Positions 1-6,909 of a DNA stretch of 64,000 nt are shown here, piece after piece; within the stretch, counting starts at the first letter, position 1; each line of letters starts with the position of its first letter. Both the position numbers and the translations under genes were made by a program. Under the pieces are notes generated by a model. It was not told the DNA's origin. It did no database searches and worked only from the letters and a program-made list of their open reading frames with translations. Origin of the DNA: DASSFZ01 sp035292585 (lineage in GTDB: Bacteria > Chloroflexota > Anaerolineae > Fen-1058); NCBI GenBank assembly GCA_035292585.1, contig DATDPU010000061.1, positions 16,037 to 80,036 of the forward strand. Reading direction: 5' to 3'.

Positions 1-188
1 AAGCCGCTCAGGTCGGGCAACCGGATGTCGAGCAGGATCAAGCGCAGGTCTTTGGTCCGCGCCAGGGCCAGCGCGGCCTGGCCGGTATCGGCCCATAGCA
101 CCGTGAAGCCTTCGCGCGTTAGACCGTATTCCAGGCCGCGCGCCACGGCGCGCTCGTCTTCGACGATCAGGATGCGTTCTCCGGTCAA
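1..188 (-). CDS. Response regulator, receiver domain (N-terminal part only)
   Basis: Read on the minus strand from a TTG at 188 and running off the left edge, this frame opens TGERILIVEDERAVARGLEY and continues to LILLDIRLPDLSG. It has the acidic pair (ED) after the first strand and the phosphoacceptor Asp in LLDIRLPD, which is the CheY-like receiver fold of two-component response regulators. The output domain lies outside the window, so the class (OmpR, NarL or other) cannot be told. No ATG is in frame nearby. TTG at 188 has a GAGGCA-like ribosome site just upstream and places the first beta strand where receiver domains usually begin. Its sensor kinase is not visible here. Confidence 0.85.
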   Translation of the reverse strand, partial: MTGERILIVEDERAVARGLEYGLTREGFTVLWADTGQAALALARTKDLRLILLDIRLPDLSG

Positions 189-272
189 TGGCTGCCTCGC
201 AGGCGAGAGATAGCTCTGGATGCATTTTTTACGAAAAAGATGAGAGGGACATTAAAGCAAGCTAGTTAAGGT

Positions 273-278
273 TATAAT
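273..278 (+). promoter_or_regulatory. TATAAT -10 element, probably giving a leaderless mRNA
   Basis: A perfect TATAAT ends only 6 bases before the GTG start at 285. Transcription starting about 7 bases after the box would begin at or next to the start codon, and no Shine-Dalgarno sequence is present. The -35 region is weak (ATTAAAG near 251). Confidence 0.55.
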
Positions 279-284
279 TGCGGT

Positions 285-746
285 GTGCCCAACTTCGACT
301 ACGCCTTCACCGTCCGGGCGCCGCTGGCCGCCGTCGGCGCGTTTCATCACCATACCCGCGTGCTGAAGCGGCTGATGCCGCCGCTGGTGATAATGCAGAT
401 ACACCGCGCCGATCCGATGATGGAAGGAGCGGTGTCCGAGTTCACCCTCTGGTTTGGGCCGATCCCGGTGCGCTGGACGGCGCTGCATTTCAACGTCGAT
501 CTGCTGCACGGCTTCACCGATACGCAAGTGCGCGGCCCGCTCAAACGCTGGCAGCATACGCACGCCTTTGTGGCCGAAGGCGACGGCGTGACGCGCGTGC
601 GCGAGCACGTCGAGTACGAATACAAGGGCGGCCTGGGCGGGTTGTTCAGCCGGCTGGTGTTTGGGCGATGGGCGTTGGTGGCGTTGTTCACGTATCGAGA
701 GCGGATCACGCGCCGGGCATTGGAGAAGCAGCCGCGCCGACGGTGA
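285..746 (+). CDS. SRPBCC/START-like ligand-binding domain protein
   Basis: The 153-residue protein has the length and pattern of a single SRPBCC (Bet v 1-like) domain. An opening strand (FDYAFTVRAPLAAVGAFH) matches the usual start in which a strand leads into a helix, the middle holds alternating amphipathic strands (VSEFTLWFGPIPVRWTALHF), and a long C-terminal helix ends in Arg/Lys. Such folds bind hydrophobic ligands or act as polyketide cyclase-like or aromatase-like enzymes. No catalytic residues can be assigned and no substrate is implied by the neighbours. The GTG at 285 is chosen because it sits directly behind a TATAAT box and no ribosome site exists, which fits leaderless translation. 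A basic C-terminus (KQPRRR) ends the protein. Confidence 0.75.
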   Translation: MPNFDYAFTVRAPLAAVGAFHHHTRVLKRLMPPLVIMQIHRADPMMEGAVSEFTLWFGPIPVRWTALHFNVDLLHGFTDTQVRGPLKRWQHTHAFVAEGDGVTRVREHVEYEYKGGLGGLFSRLVFGRWALVALFTYRERITRRALEKQPRRR

Positions 747-870
747 AGCGGGCATCTAGCAAACTCTTAACTGCGCCTCATCCTCTTTTCATCCTTCCGC
801 TACATAATCTTCCCTCAGTAGTCATCATGAATAGCGTTCACTACCACGGATGAAAATAACCGTGGGCTGC

Positions 871-914
871 CCCTCACCCAGCCCTCTCCCTCAAAGGAGA
901 GGGCTGGGTGAGGG
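871..914. repeat. Perfect 19-bp palindrome (CCCTCACCC...GGGTGAGGG family)
   Basis: The arms at 871-889 and 896-914 are exact reverse complements around a 6-base loop. The hairpin sits in the leader region upstream of the protease gene. Related copies lie inside mutS (16808-16862) and upstream of the subtilase/kinase pair (20895-20938), so this is a dispersed REP-like element rather than a gene-specific operator. Confidence 0.8.
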
Positions 915-955
915 TGAAGACTTATGGCATTATCGAGTCAGTTACGGAGGTACTG

Positions 956-2197
956 ATGAACAAAGTATCGTTATCGTTTCGCGCAACTTTACTGATTGCG
1001 ATTGTGGCGATCGCGTTCAGCGGTTGCAGTGCTGTTGGGACACAATCGGTTTCGGCGGCTTTGCCGGCGGCGCAGGCGCAAACGCCCACGGCCGCATCGC
1101 CCAACCCGACCTCGGCCGGCGCTGACGCGGCGTCGCTGCAACTGGCGTTCATCGGCGTGTACGAGCGCGTCAATCCGTCGGTGGTGAATATTCGTGTGCT
1201 CGTGAACGGCGGTGAATCGCTGAACATCCCCGACATCCCCGGCTTCCCCACGCCGGAAGCGCCGAATGGCTTGCAGCAAGGACAGGGGTCGGGGTTTGTG
1301 TATGACCAGCAGGGTCACATCGTGACGAACAATCACGTCGTCGACGGCGCAGAGAAGATCGCGGTCACGTTCGCCGATGGGACGGAGGCCGCGGCGACGC
1401 TGGTCGGCGCCGATCCGAATGCCGATTTGGCGGTGATCAAGGTGGATGTCGATGCGGCGCAACTCACGCCCGTCACGTTGGGCAGCTCCGACGCACTGAA
1501 GGTCGGGCAGTTGGTGATCGCCATCGGCAACCCCTTCGGGTTGGAAGGCTCGATGACGACCGGGATCGTGTCGGGTTTGGGCCGGCTGTTGCCGGCCGGC
1601 GCGCAAACGCCCAGCGGCGCGCGGTACAGCATCCCCGATATCGTGCAGACCGACGCGGCGATCAACCCCGGCAACTCGGGCGGGCCGCTGCTCGATCTGG
1701 ACGGGAAAGTCATCGGCGTCAATACGGCGATCGAGCTTAACCCCGCGCTTGGATCGCCCCGTGTGTCGTCGGGCGTGGGTTACGCCGTGCCGGTGGATAT
1801 CGTCAGCCAGGTCGTGCCAGAGTTGATTGCAAACGGCCGGGTCGAGCATCCGTGGTTGGGCATCTCCGGCGGGACACTGAGCGCCGACATTGCCCAGGCG
1901 ATGAATCTCGATCCCAATCAGCGCGGTGTCTTGGTTGCCGAAGTGACACCGGGCAGCCCGGCGGACACGGCGGGCTTGAGAGGCAGTTCGACTGAGACGA
2001 CGGTCGATGGTCTGCCGGCGCAGATCGGCGGCGACGTGATCGTGGCGATCGACGGTCAGCCGGTGCAGGTGTTTGACGAACTGTTGTCTTACATCTTCCG
2101 TGACGCAGAAGTGGGCCAGACGGTCACGCTGAGTATTCTGCGCGAGGGTCGACCGCAGGATGTTCAGGTCACGCTGGAAGCCCGGCCTACAGAATAG
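956..2197 (+). CDS. HtrA/DegP-type trypsin-like serine protease with PDZ domain, lipoprotein
   Basis: This is a 413-residue envelope quality-control protease. Residues 1-24 form a signal peptide ending FSGC, a plausible lipobox, so the protein is probably lipid-anchored outside the membrane. A low-complexity Ala/Pro/Thr linker follows. The S1 protease domain holds the full triad: His127 in TNNHVVDG, Asp157 in ADPNADLAV and Ser241 in NPGNSGGPLL. One PDZ domain (about residues 315-405) closes the protein, as in DegS and short HtrA forms. An in-frame start exists at 908, but the ATG at 956 follows a clear GGAGG (946-950) and gives a clean signal peptide. A strong hairpin terminator lies downstream at 2308-2341. 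HtrA enzymes degrade or refold misfolded exported proteins. Confidence 0.93.
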   Translation: MNKVSLSFRATLLIAIVAIAFSGCSAVGTQSVSAALPAAQAQTPTAASPNPTSAGADAASLQLAFIGVYERVNPSVVNIRVLVNGGESLNIPDIPGFPTPEAPNGLQQGQGSGFVYDQQGHIVTNNHVVDGAEKIAVTFADGTEAAATLVGADPNADLAVIKVDVDAAQLTPVTLGSSDALKVGQLVIAIGNPFGLEGSMTTGIVSGLGRLLPAGAQTPSGARYSIPDIVQTDAAINPGNSGGPLLDLDGKVIGVNTAIELNPALGSPRVSSGVGYAVPVDIVSQVVPELIANGRVEHPWLGISGGTLSADIAQAMNLDPNQRGVLVAEVTPGSPADTAGLRGSSTETTVDGLPAQIGGDVIVAIDGQPVQVFDELLSYIFRDAEVGQTVTLSILREGRPQDVQVTLEARPTE

Positions 2198-2200
2198 CCG

Positions 2201-2324
2201 TGGTTCAGCTAAACAAGAACCCGACACCGCAAACGCGCGCCCGCGAGGACGCGGGCTATGAGCGGTGGATGCCCACTTGTACCGAAGTAAACTCAGTTCA
2301 GCTAAACAAGAACCCGACACCGAG
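2201..2324 (+). repeat. Direct repeat flanking a palindrome (duplicated terminator half)
   Basis: The 27-base string beginning GTTCAGCTAAACAAGAACCC occurs at about 2202-2228 and again at about 2297-2323. Only the second copy is followed by the complementary arm that makes a terminator. Between them lies the palindrome CCCGCGAGGACGCGGGC (2240-2256), a sequence that recurs at 17397-17413 and, with one change, at 44076-44092. The arrangement looks like a terminator split by a repeat insertion with partial duplication. Confidence 0.7.
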
Positions 2325-2341
2325 AGTGTCGGGTTCTTTTA
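2308..2341 (+). terminator. Rho-independent terminator after the HtrA-like gene
   Basis: AAGAACCCGACAC (2308-2320) pairs perfectly with GTGTCGGGTTCTT (2326-2338) around a 5-base loop, and the 3' arm runs into a short T tract. It lies between the protease gene and the convergent class IV aminotransferase gene and may serve both strands. Confidence 0.85.
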
Positions 2342-2383
2342 CGTTGTGGCGCTCGCCGGGTTTACCGCCAGGCTTTCGCCGGG

Positions 2384-3223
2384 CTAGGGCAACTCGGCCG
2401 CTTGCAGCCAATAGTCGCGATAGCGGGCGATCAACGTCCGCGTGATCGGCCCCGGTTGACCGGCGCCGATCACGCGCCGATCGATTTCGATAACCGGCAT
2501 CACTTCCCGACTGGAACTGGTGATGAAGGCCTCGGTCAGGCGCAGCAGGTCGGCCAGGCCGATCGGCTCGAAAACGACGGGCAGGAGTTTAGCCGCCTCG
2601 GCCAGCACCGCCGCGCGGGTCACCCCCGCCAATACCTCTTCACCCGCTGTGCGCAGTGTTCCATCGAGTACGGCAAAAAAGTTGCTGGAGATGCCTTCCA
2701 AGATTCGGCCGGCTTCGTCGACGATGAGCAATTCGTGGATGGCCGGCCCGTGCTCGACCTTCGCGTGGCGCGAAGGCGCGATGAAGGCGGTCTGTTTGGC
2801 GTCGGGTCTGTCGCGCGTCAGGCGTGTGGTATGGCAACGCACGCCGTGCGCGTAATACTCGGCCGGATAACCTTCGAACGGTTCGATGCTGATGAAGACT
2901 TGATCGCTTTCAAACGGGGCGATGATGCGCAGGCGCGCGGCCGGCAGCCCTTCTTGCTCAAGCACGGTGCGCAGCGCGGCGCGCAGCGCCGTCAGGTCGA
3001 GTGAGCGGGCTTTGTTCAGGCGGGCGAGCGAGTCAGCCAACCGCTGCAAGTGCGCGCTCAAGCCGAGGATGCGCATGCGATCATAGGTGCGCAGGGTCGT
3101 GTAGACGCCCTCTGGGAGCTGCAGCGATACGGCATCAAGCGTTGGCCCCGTCAACTCGGTCAGCGCCAGATGGTTTTCGGTGAGTAGATAAACGTGGATC
3201 GTAATGGGCTTAGTATACCGCAA
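2384..3223 (-). CDS. Class IV PLP-dependent aminotransferase/lyase
   Basis: At 279 residues this has the length of fold-type IV PLP enzymes (branched-chain aminotransferase, D-amino acid aminotransferase, 4-amino-4-deoxychorismate lyase). Visible landmarks are PEGVYTTLRTYDR (small-domain substrate loop), the Lys in DRPDAKQTAFI at the position of the PLP lysine, EGISSNFFAV (phosphate-binding and glutamate region) and TRAAVLAEAA. The substrate cannot be decided from sequence; ADC lyase (folate synthesis) and a branched-chain or D-amino acid transaminase are the main options. The start is uncertain. The TTG at 3223 opens the frame, but a TATACT -10-like box lies just inside it (3213-3208, minus strand), so the true start may be a few codons later near ITIHVYLL. 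It converges on the protease gene. Confidence 0.82.
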   Translation of the reverse strand: MRYTKPITIHVYLLTENHLALTELTGPTLDAVSLQLPEGVYTTLRTYDRMRILGLSAHLQRLADSLARLNKARSLDLTALRAALRTVLEQEGLPAARLRIIAPFESDQVFISIEPFEGYPAEYYAHGVRCHTTRLTRDRPDAKQTAFIAPSRHAKVEHGPAIHELLIVDEAGRILEGISSNFFAVLDGTLRTAGEEVLAGVTRAAVLAEAAKLLPVVFEPIGLADLLRLTEAFITSSSREVMPVIEIDRRVIGAGQPGPITRTLIARYRDYWLQAAELP

Positions 3224-3518
3224 CTACAGATCGATGCTGCCCAGTTCACGCGCTTGCCAGGGCAATCGCATCGAATATGCCAATACCCGATCGGCCCCGA
3301 AAATGGGCCACTGCTCTCGGCCCGCGTCCGCGCGGGCCGCGCGAAGCGGACGGGGACGCGGACGGTGAGCCATCACGCCTATATTTGCGCTGTGCAAGAA
3401 TTTAGATGCGATTGCCCTATAGACTAGCACCGGGGTCTGAGGAAAGTCTGAAATAGACTATAATTCCAGCGACCCAACCCGAGAATGCTGAACTGAGTCA
3501 GTTTGTGAGCGTCACGCC
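3224..3518. other. Intergenic region between two divergent genes
   Basis: It contains GC-rich inverted sequence at about 3316-3362 (Arg-codon-like CGCGTCC/GGACGCGG arms) and the TATAAT box at 3459-3464. I see no RNA gene or small ORF with a ribosome site. Confidence 0.5.
3459..3464 (+). promoter_or_regulatory. TATAAT -10 element upstream of the BTAD regulator
   Basis: A perfect TATAAT preceded by GAC lies 55 bases before the GTG start at 3519. The -35 region is not consensus. Confidence 0.5.
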
Positions 3519-6503
3519 GTGACTCCGCGATTGTCCCTTTCCTTGCTCGGCCCACTGGAAGTGCAACTCGATGGCGAGCCACTGGGTGGTTTCGAGTACA
3601 ACAAAGTGCGCGCGCTGTTGGCCTATCTGGCCGTGGAAGCGCGGCAGTCGCATACGCGCGCCAGCCTGTGCGCGCTGCTCTGGCCCGACCTTTCGGAGAG
3701 CGCCGCGCGGCAGAACCTCAGCCAGGCGCTCACGCAATTGCGCAAGGTGCTCGGCGACAAGCGCGCCGCCACGCCCTTTCTGCTCACGACGACCGAGCGC
3801 GTTCAACTGAATCCCGAAGCGCCGTGGGACGTAGACGTAACCCGCTTCACCGCATTGGCGGCCGAAGCCGAAGCGCACGCGCATCGCGCCTGGCCGCTGT
3901 GCACGCCATGCGCGGCGAAACTACGCGAGGTCGCCGCGCTCTATCGCGGCGATTTCCTGGCGCAGTTCTACGTGAGCGATAGCGCGCCGTTTGAAGAGTG
4001 GGCGCTGTTGCTGCGGGAGCGATTGCGGCAGCGCCTGTTGAGCGCGCTGGAGCGGCTGGCGCACTACGCCGAGTGGCGCGAAGCCTACGCGCAAGCGGCC
4101 GAAATCGCGCGGCGGCACGTGGAGTTGGAGCCGCTACGCGATGGCAGCCAGCGTGAGTTGATGCGGTTGCTCGCCTTGAGCGGGCAGCAAGCGGCAGCGC
4201 TGGCGCAGTACGAATACTTCCAACGTACACTCGCCACAGAATTGGACGCCGAACCAGAACCGGAGACGAGCGCGTTGTACGAGCAGATTCGCACGAGCGA
4301 TGAGTTGGATGCGCTCCGGCGTATCCGATCGCCGCTGAGTCATTTGCCTGCGCCGCCCACCCCATTGATCGGCCGTGCGGCGCATGTTCAGGCTGTGTGT
4401 GAACGCTTGCAGACCGGCGCACGCCTGGTCACGCTCACCGGCGCGCCCGGCATCGGCAAGACGCGGCTGGCGTTGGAAGTGGCGGCGCGCCTGCGCTTCG
4501 ATTTTGAGGATAGCGTGCACTTCGTCGAATTGGCGCCTGTCCAGGACCCGGCGCAGGTGGCTTCTGCGGTCGCTCAAGTCTTGGGCGTCAAGGAAGGGGC
4601 GGGGCAAACGCTGCCCGATGCGGTGCGCGCTCACCTGCGCCCCAGGCACACCTTGCTGGCGCTGGACAATTTCGAGCATGTGCTCGACGCCGCGCCGTTC
4701 GTCGCGGACTTGCTGGCGGCATGTCCGGCGTTGAGCGTGCTGATCACCAGCCGCGCCCCGTTGCGTCTGCGCGCCGAGCGGCAGTATCCGCTCGATCCGC
4801 TCACGCTGCCCGCCGAGCATGCCGACGCGCACGCTGCGCTACAGGCAGAATCCGTGCAACTCTTCGTCGATCGCGCGCAGGCCGTGCGGATCGGTTTCGC
4901 AGTCACCGCTGAGAACACCACGCTGGTGACAGCGATTTGCCGCCGAATGGATGGCCTGCCGCTCGCCATCGAATTGATCGCGCCCCGCCTCCGATCCCTC
5001 TCGGTGGCGGAAGTCCACCACCAACTTGAATCGCCCCTTGCTTCGCTCGCGACTGGGCTACGCGATTTGCCCGCGCGCCATCGCACCTTGCGCGACGCCA
5101 TCCAGTGGAGCTATGCTCGGCTCCGTGCAGCCGAGCAGCGCGTCTTCGCGCACTTGGGCGTGTTTGTCGGCGGCTGCACGGCGGAGGCGGTTCAAGCCGT
5201 GCTCAACGAGGCCGCTCTTGCGCTGCCCGCGCTCGAAGCGCTCACCGAGGCCAGCCTGGTTCACGCGCAGACGATCGCGGGCGAGACGCGCTTCACCTTG
5301 CTCGAAACGCTGCGCGAGTTTGCGCTAGAGCAACTCGCCGCACGGGGCGAGCGGGATGCGGCGCAACAACGACACGCCGCTTACATCCAGCAGCTGGCCG
5401 AGGCGGCCTACGAACAATTGCTGGGGCCTGATCAGGCGCACTGGAGCGCGCGCCTCGCCGTCGAGCTCGATAACGTGCGGGCCGCCCTATGCTGGGCCGG
5501 GCAGCATCGGATGATCGAGACCTCGCTACGCATCGCGACCGGAGTGTTTCGCTTTTGCTGGCAACGCGGCCTCTTGCGCGAGGGCCTGAGCTGGTTCGAG
5601 CCGGCTTTCAGCTGCCGGCATACAGCGCCGCTGGATGTTCAATCGCGCGCATTTCGGGCCGCGGGCGTTTTAGCTCTGGGGCTGAATGACTACCCACGCG
5701 CGCGGGAGTGGATGGAAGAGGCGATTGCCGCCGGGCGCCAGGCCGGTGATGCCTATCTCGTCGCGGCGGCCACCACCAACCTGGGACTGGTGCTGAAGGA
5801 TCAGGGCGAATGGGAATCGGCCAGCGCGCGCCTCGCCGAAGCGATTACGCTCAATCGCGCCCTCGAAGGCAAGCCTCACGCCGTCAAGTTCGCGCTGGTC
5901 ATCCTGGCGAGTCTGTTCATCCGGCTGGGCAAGCTGGCCGAGGCCGGACAGCTCTACGAAGAAAGCCTCTACCACAATCGCCAGCTGGGCGATGTCGAAG
6001 GCGCCGCCAATTCGCTGTACGGTCTCGCCATAGCGGCTGCTGCGCGCGGCGATTACCAGACGGCGCGGCAGTTAGGGGAAGAGTCGCTCAGGTTGTATGG
6101 CAGTCTCAACCATCAATTTGGTATGGGCTGGGCTTATTACTGTTTGGGCAACATCCTGCGCGATGCCCAGGATTTCGGTGAGGCGTTGGCGCGCTATCAG
6201 CACAGCCTTCGCATCTGGCTGGAGCGAGAAGATGCGGTCAACGCCGCCTCTGTTTTGGAGGACTTGGGGCTATTGCTGGCCCGGCAAGGCCAGTGGCTGC
6301 GCCTCGCCCGCCTGCTGGGGGCTGCCGCCAGGTTCCGCGAGGATGCGCATGCCATGCTCACACCCTATGAAGAAAGCCGCCGACACAATATGCTGCGGGC
6401 TTGCCGCGCCGCTATCGGCGAAGCGGCGTATGAAGCCGCCTGGGCCGCCGGCCGCGCGCTGACACTGGAGCAGGCCGCGGCGCTGGCGCGCGGGATAGAT
6501 TAG
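3519..6503 (+). CDS. BTAD-family transcriptional regulator with NB-ARC ATPase and TPR domains
   Basis: The 994-residue protein has the AfsR/SARP architecture. An OmpR-type winged helix (about 1-95, RLSLSLLGPLEVQLDGEPL) is followed by the bacterial transcriptional activator domain (about 100-260, with LYRGDFLAQFYVSD). Next comes a STAND ATPase of NB-ARC type with P-loop GAPGIGKT at 308-315 and Walker B in LLALDNFEH, then a winged-helix region and TPR-like repeats from about 680 to 930. Such regulators bind direct repeats near promoters and switch on in an ATP-dependent way after a TPR-sensed signal. The GTG start at 3519 opens directly into the first strand of the winged helix. It is not in an operon with its neighbours, and the target genes are unknown. 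Confidence 0.92.
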   Translation: MTPRLSLSLLGPLEVQLDGEPLGGFEYNKVRALLAYLAVEARQSHTRASLCALLWPDLSESAARQNLSQALTQLRKVLGDKRAATPFLLTTTERVQLNPEAPWDVDVTRFTALAAEAEAHAHRAWPLCTPCAAKLREVAALYRGDFLAQFYVSDSAPFEEWALLLRERLRQRLLSALERLAHYAEWREAYAQAAEIARRHVELEPLRDGSQRELMRLLALSGQQAAALAQYEYFQRTLATELDAEPEPETSALYEQIRTSDELDALRRIRSPLSHLPAPPTPLIGRAAHVQAVCERLQTGARLVTLTGAPGIGKTRLALEVAARLRFDFEDSVHFVELAPVQDPAQVASAVAQVLGVKEGAGQTLPDAVRAHLRPRHTLLALDNFEHVLDAAPFVADLLAACPALSVLITSRAPLRLRAERQYPLDPLTLPAEHADAHAALQAESVQLFVDRAQAVRIGFAVTAENTTLVTAICRRMDGLPLAIELIAPRLRSLSVAEVHHQLESPLASLATGLRDLPARHRTLRDAIQWSYARLRAAEQRVFAHLGVFVGGCTAEAVQAVLNEAALALPALEALTEASLVHAQTIAGETRFTLLETLREFALEQLAARGERDAAQQRHAAYIQQLAEAAYEQLLGPDQAHWSARLAVELDNVRAALCWAGQHRMIETSLRIATGVFRFCWQRGLLREGLSWFEPAFSCRHTAPLDVQSRAFRAAGVLALGLNDYPRAREWMEEAIAAGRQAGDAYLVAAATTNLGLVLKDQGEWESASARLAEAITLNRALEGKPHAVKFALVILASLFIRLGKLAEAGQLYEESLYHNRQLGDVEGAANSLYGLAIAAAARGDYQTARQLGEESLRLYGSLNHQFGMGWAYYCLGNILRDAQDFGEALARYQHSLRIWLEREDAVNAASVLEDLGLLLARQGQWLRLARLLGAAARFREDAHAMLTPYEESRRHNMLRACRAAIGEAAYEAAWAAGRALTLEQAAALARGID

Positions 6504-6607
6504 CTGATCGATTCCTGACAATCTAGTCCTCATATCCAAAGTAGGGCAAGCGCATTTCGCCATGCGATTGCCCTGCATCCGAAGCTGCACGCCAGCGCAA
6601 CCGCTGG

Positions 6608-6613
6608 TATAAT
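6608..6613 (+). promoter_or_regulatory. TATAAT -10 element ahead of the chaperone operon
   Basis: The box sits in the context GGTATAAT, also seen at 18828-18835 and 23800-23807. It is about 300 bases upstream of the first gene, with repeat elements between, so its link to the operon is not certain. Confidence 0.4.
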
Positions 6614-6672
6614 CTTGACAGTATCCACGCGTTCAATGAAGGCGCTCAGGTACTGAACAAGTGCGTAGTAGT

Positions 6673-6782
6673 CTAGGACCCCGACCACTTAATTTTGCGG
6701 GGTTCGGACGGCAGTACAACTGCCGTCCGCCGCAGTTCAACTGCGGCGGGAACTACGCAACTTCAGATTGTTGAAGCACTAG
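6673..6782. repeat. Repeat family A, copy 1 (110 bp, CTAG-bounded)
   Basis: It begins and ends with CTAG and contains two hairpins: GGACGGCAG/CTGCCGTCC and CCGCCGCAGTT/AACTGCGGCGG. Other copies are at 12318-12427, 37623-37771 and 63754-63863. No internal ORF is present, so it is MITE-like or REP-like. Confidence 0.9.
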
Positions 6783-6810
6783 GGCCGCGCCACAGTGATT
6801 TTGATGGGCG

Positions 6811-6880
6811 TAGCGTAGGGCCGCGTGCCCGTCAGACGCCCACAACCCCACATGGGGGCGCAAGCAGGGGGCTAAACTAC
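6811..6880. repeat. Repeat family B, copy 1
   Basis: It shares GTGCCCGTC...ACGCCCACAACCCC...GGGGGCGCAAGCAGGGGGCTA with 17492-17601 and, in reverse orientation, with 34070-34140. It is less complete at its left end than the 17492 copy. Confidence 0.75.
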
Positions 6881-6909
6881 GTGCGTGCACTTGTTTTAAA
6901 CATGCGCCA

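Larger units (their letters stand above)
6504..6909. other. Intergenic region with promoter box and two repeat elements
   Basis: About 400 bases without a gene. It holds a TATAAT box (6608-6613) and one copy each of repeat families A (6673-6782) and B (6811-6880). The repeats separate the promoter box from the chaperone operon. Confidence 0.6.

Noticed and set aside
989..2320. Long minus-strand frame opposite the HtrA-like gene
   Set aside because: It is Arg/His-rich antisense of a clear protease gene and has no recognisable motif.
3194..3427. Small plus-strand gene in the intergenic region
   Set aside because: It overlaps the start of the class IV enzyme and has no ribosome site or protein-like sequence.
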